Shown here piece after piece: positions 40,969 through 49,110 of a stretch of DNA of 64,000 bases. The notes under the pieces were generated by a model. The model did not search any database and was not told the origin of the DNA. It was given only the letters and a program-made list of their open reading frames with translations. Each line of letters opens with the position of its first letter. The stretch's first letter is position 1. The stretch spans positions 55,999 to 119,998 of the forward strand of contig CAYYYP010000005.1 in assembly GCA_964475985.1 (NCBI GenBank), given 5' to 3'. Source of the DNA: CAYYYP01 sp964475985 (lineage in GTDB: Bacteria; Bdellovibrionota; UBA1018; CAYHWW01). Both the position numbers and the translations under genes were made by a program.

Positions 40969-41898
40969 ATGCGAGAGATATATGGAAAAACACTTGCTCT
41001 CATCGTAGTACTGCTCGCGATTGGGTCGTGGAGTGCTAAGGCCAAAGAAATCGCCCTTACTTTTGATGATGCACCCAAAGAATCGTCGCTACATTTTGAG
41101 ACATTTGAACGAACGGAAACGTTAATCAGGAAGCTTAAAGCGCTAGGTGTCCCACAGGTCATGATTTTTGCGAATGCATGTAAACGTAAGGACCCCGTGT
41201 CGATCATGCGCCAGTTAGAAAATTATAAAAAAAATGGCCACCTCATTGCAAACCATACTTGCAGTCATCCCCGCTTGGATACTGTTGGCTTCGTTGCGTA
41301 TTCTAAAGATGCCAAGCAAGGCGACACAATCCTTTCTTCACTTATTTCCGGCCAAAAGTTCTTTCGATATCCATTTTTGAATGAGGGAACAAAAGAAAAG
41401 CTTCGGGATGATATGCGACAATGGCTTGCAAAAAACCATTACAGAAATGGAATGGTTTCTATAGATAATGACGATTATTTTTTCTCATTTAAGATTAATC
41501 AGGCCAAACGGCTTGGTAAAAAAATTGATTTCAGTAAAGTGAAGGAACTATTTTTAGACCACATGCTGGGCGCGGCAGACTTCTATGATGCCCTCGCACA
41601 GAAAACGATTGGCCGATCACCAAAACACGTCATGCTTCTTCACGAAATGGACGCAACTGTGATGTTCATTGATTCACTTGTGAAAGAGCTCCGCAAGCGA
41701 GGCTGGACCATCATTAGTCCAGAAGAAGCGTTTAAAGATCCTATTTACTTCGAAACCCCCAGAAACACATACGCAGGCAACGGAATTGTTGCCCAACTTG
41801 CATTTGAAAAAACTGGCGAGAGGATTGGGTTCAATAAGTCTGATGAGTTAAAAGCGGAGCTGAATAGAATTTTAGGCATTCAGGCGCGAGGTGACTGA
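40969..41898 (+). CDS. Secreted polysaccharide deacetylase
   Basis: 309 residues from ATG 40969. Upstream in-frame starts at 40894 and 40915 would spoil the signal peptide (MREIYGKTLALIVVLLAIGSWSAKA). The NodB-type motifs are seen: ALTFDDAPK (catalytic DD), NHTCSHPRL (metal His pair) and FFRYPFLNEG. It removes acetyl groups from a polysaccharide such as peptidoglycan, chitin or poly-GlcNAc in the periplasm. It is isolated between divergent operons and shares an intergenic region with the arsenic operon. Its substrate is not inferable. Confidence 0.8.
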   Translation: MREIYGKTLALIVVLLAIGSWSAKAKEIALTFDDAPKESSLHFETFERTETLIRKLKALGVPQVMIFANACKRKDPVSIMRQLENYKKNGHLIANHTCSHPRLDTVGFVAYSKDAKQGDTILSSLISGQKFFRYPFLNEGTKEKLRDDMRQWLAKNHYRNGMVSIDNDDYFFSFKINQAKRLGKKIDFSKVKELFLDHMLGAADFYDALAQKTIGRSPKHVMLLHEMDATVMFIDSLVKELRKRGWTIISPEEAFKDPIYFETPRNTYAGNGIVAQLAFEKTGERIGFNKSDELKAELNRILGIQARGD

Positions 41899-42067
41899 AT
41901 ACGAAACTGCGGAATATTGAATCAGCGTTCCCAATCGAAGATGAGACCGCGCGTTTTAGAAAAGAGAGGGTTTTACTCTAAAAAACTGGGCCTGGAACTC
42001 CATTGGTAACGGCGCCCCTCAGAAGACACAGACCTTTTCACGAGCTTCTTATTCAGAAGACACTCAA

Positions 42068-44314
42068 CTAACTTTGAAACATTGGATTTTCGATGCCGCC
42101 CTTCGACTGCGCTATTCGGTGAATCTCAGCCAAAAACGAACCTGCCCAAGCATACACATTCTTCTCGGAAACTGTTGCCCGCATACGTTCCATACGGCCG
42201 CGCCGTTCAGCTTCCGGCATCAAAAGCGCGTGATACAAGGCTTCAGCGCATTCTTCAATGTCGTAGGGATTCACCAAAAGCGCTTCCGTCAGCTCTCTTG
42301 ATGCCCCTGCAAATGTGCTCAGCACTAGCGCTCCCAAATTATCAGAATGTGCGGACACGTACTCTTTTGCAACGAGGTTCATCCCATCGTGAAGAGAGCT
42401 GACAAAACATAGGTCTGCCGCTCTATAGTATCGATAGAGGTCAGGTGAGTTGTGGTGGGAGAGCTTAAGCAGAATCGGAGCAACCTCTGCTTTTGAAAAC
42501 TTCCAATTGATCTGATCTGCGACTTCCTGGACCTCGGAGTTGAGGTCCTGATAACGCTTAATATGAGTCCGGCTGGGTGCGCCAATTTGTACAAATACAA
42601 ACTTGCCGACGAGCTCCGGATGCTTATCAAGAAGCCGCTCAACGCTTCTAAAACGCTCAATAATGCCCTTTGTATAATCTACTCGGTCGACACCAATACC
42701 CAGTTTGATTTGCGTTGGAAGATTCAGTTCCGCCAAAAGTTCTTCCCGTTCTTTTTGGAATCCATCCACGGCGATGTCATATCGCGAAGGCCACTCTACG
42801 CTGATAGAGAACGGCTTTACATAACAAACGTGGCCTTTGATTGTGACGGAAAACCGCTCACGATCGACTCGCGCCTCAAGAAACTGATCTACGGTATCAA
42901 GAAAGTTGTTGCAGTGGAACTGAGTATGAAATCCAATTAGGTCCGCGCCGAGCATTCCTCGCAAAAGTTCTTTTTTCCAAGGGCAAATGCCAAAAGCCTC
43001 AGGGTTTGGCCAAGGAATATGCCAGAAGAGACTGAGAATCGCGTCTGGCTTTTCTTTACGAATAAGCGCCGGAAGAAGTGCAAAATGGTAGTCTTGAATG
43101 AGGGCGACAGGGTTGGATTCCTTATGCTCTTCGAGAAATGCACGCGCAAATTTCTGGTTTACTATTTTATAGGCCAGATAATCTTCATTATCGAAGCTTG
43201 GCCGCGTATGAGCGATGTGACAAAGTGGCCAAAGCCCTTCGTTTGAAAATCCGTAGTAATAGCCTTCTTCTTCCGCTTTCGTAAGCCACACACGTTTCAG
43301 TCCATACTCAGGTTTGCCAGGTGGAACGAGCAGCTTCCCGCTCGCATCGGCGGTCTCTCTATCCGCAGTTCCACTACCATGGGCAATCCAGAGCCCGGAG
43401 CAGGCTCTCACAATTGGCTCTACCGCAGTTACGAGCCCGCTTGCAGGAAGCAACACTTCGATCTTTTGACCCTTTCGATTATGAATATAAGGTTCACGAT
43501 TCGCAATGACGCAAAGCTGGGTGTCCCCAAATACTTTCTGAACTTCGCCTCGAAGCCTTGATGGCGTCCAGGTTAGCCCTGTTTCAGCTTCCTTCACCAA
43601 ATCCTTCGCTTGCCTCAACTTTAGGACAACTTTTGAAATTTCACCAGCAAGAGGAGAAAATTCTGTGCGCGCGATTGACTCGTCTACCCTACCCTCACCA
43701 CTGAGCAGACCACGAAACATTTTTTTAAGACGATACACTGAATCACTTCGAGTCCATCGGTACACAAAGAGAGTCAGCAGAAAGAAGAAAAAAGAAAGCG
43801 CGGTGAGAAGAATAACCACATATGATCTCGTCGTCTCGTGCCGCTTCACCATATAATCCGTGTCATGCAACACGATCAGATACCCGAGCAGTTTCTGGTC
43901 TTCAGAAATCGGAAATGCCGCCTGGTGCAGAGTCAGTCCGCTGGCAGTTGTGATTAGAATTGCTTTTTCTTTTGCACCTTGCCTCGCCTGGCCACAGTGA
44001 CTCTCCGAGGGTACGGCCTCACTTCGCGCCATTACGGTCCCATCAGGCGTGCAAATCATGGCACCGGTCAGGCGCTCGTCCTTGCTAATGCGATTCAAAA
44101 GCTTATCAATACTTGCCGAATTTTTTCCCTTAATATTGGCGACTACGTAGTCATGAATGCTCTCGGAAATCAAAAATGATCGTCGCGCCAGGTCGCCCAT
44201 CACCCATTGACTCTCTAATTTCTTCATCACCTTAAGTGAACCAAAGACGGCGAGCGCTATGACCGGGCAGAGCACGGTAAGAAACTTTAATGCAATCCGC
44301 ATAGCCCCTAACAT
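42068..44314 (-). CDS. Membrane-anchored sensor fused to trehalose-6-phosphate synthase
   Basis: 748 residues. A first helix near residues 7-28 and a second near 165-188 flank a periplasmic domain of about 135 residues (contains FLISESIHDYVVANI and a PAS/Cache-like core). A HAMP-like linker follows, then from about residue 262 a GT20 glycosyltransferase: VIANREPYIH, SGLVTAVEPI, FWHIPWPNPE, GADLIGFHTQFHCNNFL, GVDRVDYTKGI and SLHDGMNLVAKEYV. GT20 makes trehalose-6-phosphate from UDP-glucose and G6P. So an outside signal may directly regulate the synthase. No otsB phosphatase follows. ATG 44302 is an alternative start. Confidence 0.85.
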   Translation of the reverse strand: MLGAMRIALKFLTVLCPVIALAVFGSLKVMKKLESQWVMGDLARRSFLISESIHDYVVANIKGKNSASIDKLLNRISKDERLTGAMICTPDGTVMARSEAVPSESHCGQARQGAKEKAILITTASGLTLHQAAFPISEDQKLLGYLIVLHDTDYMVKRHETTRSYVVILLTALSFFFFLLTLFVYRWTRSDSVYRLKKMFRGLLSGEGRVDESIARTEFSPLAGEISKVVLKLRQAKDLVKEAETGLTWTPSRLRGEVQKVFGDTQLCVIANREPYIHNRKGQKIEVLLPASGLVTAVEPIVRACSGLWIAHGSGTADRETADASGKLLVPPGKPEYGLKRVWLTKAEEEGYYYGFSNEGLWPLCHIAHTRPSFDNEDYLAYKIVNQKFARAFLEEHKESNPVALIQDYHFALLPALIRKEKPDAILSLFWHIPWPNPEAFGICPWKKELLRGMLGADLIGFHTQFHCNNFLDTVDQFLEARVDRERFSVTIKGHVCYVKPFSISVEWPSRYDIAVDGFQKEREELLAELNLPTQIKLGIGVDRVDYTKGIIERFRSVERLLDKHPELVGKFVFVQIGAPSRTHIKRYQDLNSEVQEVADQINWKFSKAEVAPILLKLSHHNSPDLYRYYRAADLCFVSSLHDGMNLVAKEYVSAHSDNLGALVLSTFAGASRELTEALLVNPYDIEECAEALYHALLMPEAERRGRMERMRATVSEKNVYAWAGSFLAEIHRIAQSKGGIENPMFQS

Positions 44315-44320
44315 TACAGT

Positions 44321-44340
44321 ATTGATTTGAAAAAACCAAT
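44321..44340. promoter_or_regulatory. Candidate LysR-type site between otsA-like and lysR genes
   Basis: ATTG (44321-44324) and CAAT (44337-44340) form an inverted repeat with a T-N-A-like spacing in the 42-base region between two divergent genes, the usual place for a LysR family operator. It overlaps the promoter space for both genes. Confidence 0.4.
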
Positions 44341-44356
44341 GTGAAATACTTTTGAT

Positions 44357-45298
44357 GTGAAATCTTCAAATCGTAATCCTGAAACTACGGCAGGTCGACT
44401 CAAAGGCAATCAAATCAATTGGAATCAAGTCTACTATTTTTCTGAAATAGCGGCGGCGGGCTCCATTAAGGAGGCTGCAGTTCGACTGGACCTTACCGCA
44501 TCGACATTGAGTCTCCATCTCTCTCAGCTCGAAGTGGATCTCGAAGTGCAGCTCTTTTTCAGGCAGCATCGAAAACTCACTCTCACGCCGGAAGGTACGC
44601 GCCTTTACCATCAGGCAAAAACTATGTTCGAGGCTGGCCAACGCTTGATTGACGTGGTGTCCCCTATTCCTCTCGGTTGCTATCCAGTTTCGGTAGCGCT
44701 TGTGCCAAGCCCTTCACTTCCAATCGCAAATCAAGTTTTGGGCAAACTTCTTCAAGAGCAAACGCCTTTCACGATGAAGGTAATTCGCGCAGATTACGCG
44801 GAGCTTGAGAAGGGTCTTTCCGACGCGCGATTTGACTTTGGCTTCTCTGATCGAATCCCTGAACGAAAAGATATTATCCATCAGCGCGTGTCACAGGCTT
44901 CCATTAAATTTTGTGTTGCTCTGAAATGGGCCGGCACTCCGTTCTCAGAACTGCTTCAAAAACTACCTCTCCTCATCTGTAATGCTGTGCCCTCGCAGCA
45001 AAGCCTAGCGGAACAAGCCCTGATCGACGCTGATCTTATACCTTCAGCCGTGGTAACCTCGGACTATCCAAGCACACTGCTTGATCTTTGCCATCAAGGA
45101 GCGGGAATTGGTGTGTTCAGTGAGATTCCGGCGCAGCGAATGGCGATGCAACGCCTAACCTCACTGCGGGCTCCTCAAGACGCACCAAAACTTCAGGACA
45201 ATCTCTTTGTGCTTTGGGCTCAGGGAGCGGAGAACACTGCAGTAGTAAAGCTCCTGCAGAAGATCCTCAAGGAACAGAGTTTCATTGAACCGGCTTGA
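44357..45298 (+). CDS. LysR family regulator, NhaR-like
   Basis: 313 residues starting at GTG 44357. The N-terminal helix-turn-helix (NWNQVYYFSEIAAAGSIKEAAVRLDLTASTLSLHLSQLE ... LFFRQHRKLTLTPEGTRLY) has the NhaR-like W..YYF opening. A periplasmic-binding-like effector domain follows (VALVPSPSLPIANQ, SDYPSTLLDLCHQGAGIGVFSE). Divergent to the membrane trehalose-6-phosphate synthase with a 42-base gap, so it probably controls that gene in response to ion or osmotic stress. NhaR in E. coli answers Na+. The role here is inferred. Confidence 0.85.
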   Translation: MKSSNRNPETTAGRLKGNQINWNQVYYFSEIAAAGSIKEAAVRLDLTASTLSLHLSQLEVDLEVQLFFRQHRKLTLTPEGTRLYHQAKTMFEAGQRLIDVVSPIPLGCYPVSVALVPSPSLPIANQVLGKLLQEQTPFTMKVIRADYAELEKGLSDARFDFGFSDRIPERKDIIHQRVSQASIKFCVALKWAGTPFSELLQKLPLLICNAVPSQQSLAEQALIDADLIPSAVVTSDYPSTLLDLCHQGAGIGVFSEIPAQRMAMQRLTSLRAPQDAPKLQDNLFVLWAQGAENTAVVKLLQKILKEQSFIEPA

Positions 45299-45419
45299 TC
45301 ATGCACTGAATAGCGGCCGGTTTAGTTCCACTCTCATCAAAGGACAGGAACGCGCTTTTTGCGAACGCTGGGCACTCTGATGATACGAACATTTGCCTGC
45401 AAAGACGGAGCGCATTAGA

Positions 45420-45812
45420 GTGGCTGGCGAAAACCTTCCTGAAAACGTTTTGCATTTCCTTGAAACCTGCATTGACTCCGTTGAGCAGCTGCGAATCTTA
45501 TTATTACTCCACTCGACCCCGGAACGCATATGGACGACGGCAGAAATCACCAGTGAGCTGAGAAGCGCAGAATCTTCGATACAGAAGAGACTTGATGGCC
45601 TGTATAGAAGAAAGGTTCTTCGGCAAATCGCCGACTCAAAGGACCAGCATCGGTTCCTCCTGGCAAATGACGAATTGAGAATCGTAATTGAAGAGCTGGC
45701 CATACAAAATCAACTGCGCCCTTACCGGGTAATCGAAGCTATCTACCCCGGACCAACTAGAGCTATTCAAGCCTTCACCAACGCCTTCAAGCTAAAAAGC
45801 GGCAAGCCATAA
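45420..45812 (+). CDS. Small helix-turn-helix protein
   Basis: 130 residues from GTG 45420, which has GGAG nine bases upstream; TTG 45393 is an alternative without a ribosome site. The segment VEQLRILLLLHSTPERIWTTAEITSELRSAESSIQKRLDGLYRRKVLRQIA (residues about 20-70) is a winged-helix pattern as in MarR/ArsR-like or other small regulators. The remainder is helical with a Pro-containing C-terminus. No Cys pair typical of ArsR is present, so I do not call it an arsenic sensor. Possibly a regulator of the neighbouring channel or a stand-alone one. Confidence 0.6.
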   Translation: MAGENLPENVLHFLETCIDSVEQLRILLLLHSTPERIWTTAEITSELRSAESSIQKRLDGLYRRKVLRQIADSKDQHRFLLANDELRIVIEELAIQNQLRPYRVIEAIYPGPTRAIQAFTNAFKLKSGKP

Positions 45813-45849
45813 GCCCGGCGAAAACGCGTTCATTCCAAATCTAGTCCCG

Positions 45850-46380
45850 TTAATCTGATTTTTTTCGGCCACCATCGCTGCGCACGAAAGTCTGTCGAGC
45901 AAGGTGTACTTCAAGTTCATACGCGAGCTTTCGCAGCCTTAGTAGAAACTGCTCACCTTCTTCCATGTCATGCTGGAGCTCAGAAATGCCTTGTTCGATA
46001 TCTTTAAGTTCGGGGTTTACGAAGGCACCTACAAATAAAGCCATATAAGACCAGAGAAAGAGTGCCCCTCCCATCATCATCAGAATGCAAAGGATTTTTC
46101 CAGCTGGTGTGACTGGGTTCAAGCCTCCCCCGCCCACCGTCGTCACGATTCCCACGGCCCACACAAGGCAGTCCAAAAATCCATGAATTCCAGCGTTCTT
46201 TCCGGATTCCAAATAAGCAAAAGCCACGGCTCCACCGAGGATACATGCATTGCCCCAGAGAGTTACAAACCAGAAAAATGGCGTGCGAAATAACGAGGTA
46301 ATTCGCTTCTTAACAACCTTGAATTGCAAAGCGCTTTTGAGCGCCGGACGTTGAATCGATTTCACAATATATAACCTCAC
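45850..46380 (-). CDS. Two-helix potassium-channel-like protein
   Basis: 176 residues. A first helix near residues 35-55 (FFWFVTLWGNACILGGAVAFAYL), a pore loop (CLVWAVGIVTTVGGGGLNP) and a second helix (ILCILMMMGGALFLWSYMALFVGAF). The pore resembles Ion_trans_2 channels, but the filter reads TTVGGGG where potassium channels have TVGYG. A coiled, acidic C-terminal tail (ELQHDMEEGEQFLLRLRKLAYELEVH) suggests tetramerisation or regulation. It is likely an inner-membrane ion channel with altered selectivity. Confidence 0.65.
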   Translation of the reverse strand: MRLYIVKSIQRPALKSALQFKVVKKRITSLFRTPFFWFVTLWGNACILGGAVAFAYLESGKNAGIHGFLDCLVWAVGIVTTVGGGGLNPVTPAGKILCILMMMGGALFLWSYMALFVGAFVNPELKDIEQGISELQHDMEEGEQFLLRLRKLAYELEVHLARQTFVRSDGGRKKSD

Positions 46381-46500
46381 CGATCTATATTTTTTCTCAT
46401 ATTTTCTCCTTTAAGCTATTTAAATTCAATGCGACCAGCGCCGATGTTCTTTCCGCTCAATTCAACCGCCCGTCCGTTGAATAAATTCTCAAATTGAATT

Positions 46501-46529
46501 TTGACAGTATACCCCCCAGGGGGTATACT
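46501..46529 (+). promoter_or_regulatory. CsoR-type operator inside a near-consensus promoter
   Basis: TTGACA at 46501-46506 and TATACT at 46524-46529 are exactly 17 bases apart. Between and over the -10 lies the palindrome GTATACCCCCC/AGGGGGTATAC (46507-46528), the classic G/C-tract operator of copper-sensing CsoR-family repressors. The csoR ATG is at 46535, about where transcription should begin, so the messenger may be leaderless. Confidence 0.92.
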
Positions 46530-46534
46530 AAGTC

Positions 46535-46879
46535 ATGCCAACTGAAAAACCAAAGCGCCTACGAAAAGAAAAAGTGGCAGGCTGCTGCGCGCCGATCCAC
46601 CTGCCTCACCCCGATCATTCCGAGTACTTACCCAGACTAAACCGCATTGAGGGACAACTCAGTGGAATTCAAAAAATGATTCAAGATGGACGTTATTGCG
46701 TCGACATTCTCGTCCAATTTCGCGCCGTGATGGCAGCCCTGCGCTCAGTTGAAGTGAGTATTTTTGATAAGCACCTTGAGCACTGTTTATCTTCGGCACT
46801 TTACTCTAAAGACAAAAAACAAATCGACCAAAAGTTAAAAGAACTTATGAATCTTCTCTTACGAAGGACATCATTATGA
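46535..46879 (+). CDS. csoR: Copper-sensing repressor of the CsoR/RcnR family
   Basis: 114 residues. The DUF156 core LNRIEGQLSGIQKMIQDGRYCVDIL has the first Cu(I)-binding Cys, with DKHLEHCLSSAL supplying the His and second Cys, the C-H-C set of CsoR. It should hold the operator at 46507-46528 and leave when Cu(I) binds. The N-terminal CC/His region (AGCCAPIHLPHPDH) could bind additional metal. Its stop overlaps the ATPase start (ATGA at 46876-46879), forming a self-regulated copper operon. Confidence 0.92.
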   Translation: MPTEKPKRLRKEKVAGCCAPIHLPHPDHSEYLPRLNRIEGQLSGIQKMIQDGRYCVDILVQFRAVMAALRSVEVSIFDKHLEHCLSSALYSKDKKQIDQKLKELMNLLLRRTSL

Positions 46880-49110
46880 ATCACTCTCCCCATTCAACCG
46901 AGCCTGCCCAGCATGATTGCTGCCATAAACCTGAAGGCAAACCATCTTCAGTAAATATCACTTTAGGAACGAGCTTGAATCCGCATGACGCCCTCTACAC
47001 CTGCCCCATGCACCCCGAGGTAAAACAAAAGGGCCCTGGCATTTGTCCCATCTGCGGTATGGCACTTGAGGCGCTAGAAGCATCCCTTGATGACGATGCT
47101 CCAAACCCTGAGCTTTTGGATTTTTCAAAACGATTGAAGTTGTCCCTGGCCTTTACCCTGCCGCTTTTGATTCTTGCCATGGGAGAAATGATTCCCGGAA
47201 ATCCGTTTCATACGTATTTTCCCGAACACATCATGAACTGGGTACAGTTATTTCTAGCCGCACCCGTGGTCCTCTGGGCTGGTTACCCACTTTTTCATCG
47301 TGGGTTCCTTTCGCTTAAGACTTGGAATTTGAACATGTTCACGCTCATCGCACTTGGGGCGGGAGCAGCGTTCCTCTTTAGTGTTTTAGCCACGATGATT
47401 CCTTCAGCATTTCCCGTAGCCTTCCAATCCCACGGTCGAATTCAGGTATATTATGAGGCCGCTTGCGTCATTATTGCGCTGGTGCTCTTAGGTCAGCTTT
47501 TAGAACTTAAAGCGCGGGGTCAAACCAGTTCTGCAATGAAGAGTTTACTAAAGCTTGCCCCCCATACCGCACGGGTCATCGAATCTGACGGTAGCGAGAA
47601 AGATATCGGGCTTAGTGAAGTGAAGCCTCAGGATAAACTCAGAGTTCGTCCAGGAGAACAGGTACCGGTGGATGGAGTGATAATTTCCGGGCAAAGCTCA
47701 GTTGATGAATCAATGCTCACCGGCGAGGCGATTCCGGTTGAGAAGAGCAAAGGATCTACGGTTACCGCAGGAACTACCAACCAGACCGGAAGCTTTATCA
47801 TGGAAGCAAAAAAGGTAGGAAAAGATACATTGCTCGCTCAGATTGTTCAGATGGTAAATGAGGCTCAGAGAAGTCGCGCTCCCATTCAAAGCCTGGCGGA
47901 CCGCGTGTCAGCTTGGTTTGTACCCGCAGTGATAGCGGTGTCGATCATAACCGGCATCATTTGGTTCGCCTTTGGCCCAGAACCTAGCTTGAGTTACGCT
48001 CTCGTTAACGCAGTCGCCGTGCTTGTCATCGCCTGTCCTTGCGCCCTTGGGCTTGCGACACCAATGTCGATTATGGTTGGAACGGGACGCGGTGCCCAAG
48101 CTGGAGTTTTAATCCGAAATGCAGAGGCGCTTGAACGCATGGAAAACGTCGATACTCTAGTTTTAGATAAGACGGGCACACTTACGGAGGGCAAACCAAA
48201 ACTCATTACCGTAAAAACATTTTCCGGATTTACGGAATCAGAAGTTCTGAGCCTAGGAGCTGCTTTAGAGAGAAGTAGCGAGCATCCTTTGGCCGAAGCC
48301 ATTCTTTCAGGAGCAAAGGAACGGAAAATTGAAAACGGGGCCGAAATAAGGGAATTTCGGTCCGAAACGGGCATGGGAATTCGCGGCATCGTCCACGATA
48401 AGCTGGTTTTACTTGGCAACGCAAAATTTCTTGAACGGGAAAACATCCTGCCTCAAGAAATCAAAATCACGGCCGATGCCCTTCGAAAGGAAGGACAAAC
48501 CGTACTTTTCCTTAGCGTCGATGGGAAACCGGCTGGCATTTTCGGAGTTAGCGATCCCATCAAAATCACAACGCCTGAAGCAATTCAGCAGTTGCGGGAA
48601 GCAGGCCTAAGGCTTGTCATGCTTACCGGCGATCATCGCGACACCGCAAATGCTGTAGCCCTAAAACTTGGCCTTGATGAAGTTTACGCCGATGTTCTGC
48701 CCTCCCAGAAAAATGAGATTATTAAAAAACTCCAAAGAGAAGGACGGAAGGTCGCAATGGCGGGCGATGGCGTTAACGATGCTCCAGCCCTAGCCCAAGC
48801 GGATGTTGGTATCGCAATGGGAACGGGAGCCGACGTTGCGATGCAAAGCGCAGGCATCACCCTCATAAAAGGTGACCTTCGGGGCGTTGTCCGTACCAGG
48901 AACTTAAGCCGCGCAGTGATGAAAAACATTCGTCAAAATCTGTTTTTCGCTTTCATCTACAACTTGCTTGGCGTGCCCATTGCCGCGGGCATTCTTTATC
49001 CTTTTTTTGGCTTACTCCTCAGTCCCATGCTGGCAGGGGCCGCCATGAGTCTAAGTTCAGTATCCGTGATTGGAAATGCCCTAAGATTAAGGAGCGTTTC
49101 CCTGAAATGA
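46876..49110 (+). CDS. Copper-exporting P1B-type ATPase with N-terminal metal-binding domain
   Basis: 744 residues. A His/Cys-rich start is followed at about residue 40 by a heavy-metal-binding domain (YTCPMHPEV ... GICPICGMALE). Eight membrane helices include the IACPCALGLATP ion-site motif (Cys-Pro-Cys, near residue 385). The phosphorylated Asp is in DKTGT (about 431), with TGDH, GDGVNDAP and the second-membrane metal residues of P1B-1. It pumps Cu(I) out of the cytoplasm to the periplasm at the inner membrane. Overlaps csoR and the oxidase gene by ATGA junctions. Confidence 0.95.
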   Translation: MNHSPHSTEPAQHDCCHKPEGKPSSVNITLGTSLNPHDALYTCPMHPEVKQKGPGICPICGMALEALEASLDDDAPNPELLDFSKRLKLSLAFTLPLLILAMGEMIPGNPFHTYFPEHIMNWVQLFLAAPVVLWAGYPLFHRGFLSLKTWNLNMFTLIALGAGAAFLFSVLATMIPSAFPVAFQSHGRIQVYYEAACVIIALVLLGQLLELKARGQTSSAMKSLLKLAPHTARVIESDGSEKDIGLSEVKPQDKLRVRPGEQVPVDGVIISGQSSVDESMLTGEAIPVEKSKGSTVTAGTTNQTGSFIMEAKKVGKDTLLAQIVQMVNEAQRSRAPIQSLADRVSAWFVPAVIAVSIITGIIWFAFGPEPSLSYALVNAVAVLVIACPCALGLATPMSIMVGTGRGAQAGVLIRNAEALERMENVDTLVLDKTGTLTEGKPKLITVKTFSGFTESEVLSLGAALERSSEHPLAEAILSGAKERKIENGAEIREFRSETGMGIRGIVHDKLVLLGNAKFLERENILPQEIKITADALRKEGQTVLFLSVDGKPAGIFGVSDPIKITTPEAIQQLREAGLRLVMLTGDHRDTANAVALKLGLDEVYADVLPSQKNEIIKKLQREGRKVAMAGDGVNDAPALAQADVGIAMGTGADVAMQSAGITLIKGDLRGVVRTRNLSRAVMKNIRQNLFFAFIYNLLGVPIAAGILYPFFGLLLSPMLAGAAMSLSSVSVIGNALRLRSVSLK

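Noticed and set aside
45420..45812. ArsR regulator for the arsenic operon
   Set aside because: It has a winged-helix pattern but lacks the Cys pair, and is 4.6 kb from the operon start.
30734..46400. Second attachment site matching the tRNA-His 3' end
   Set aside because: I looked for the T-arm/CCA sequence but found no convincing copy by eye; not called.
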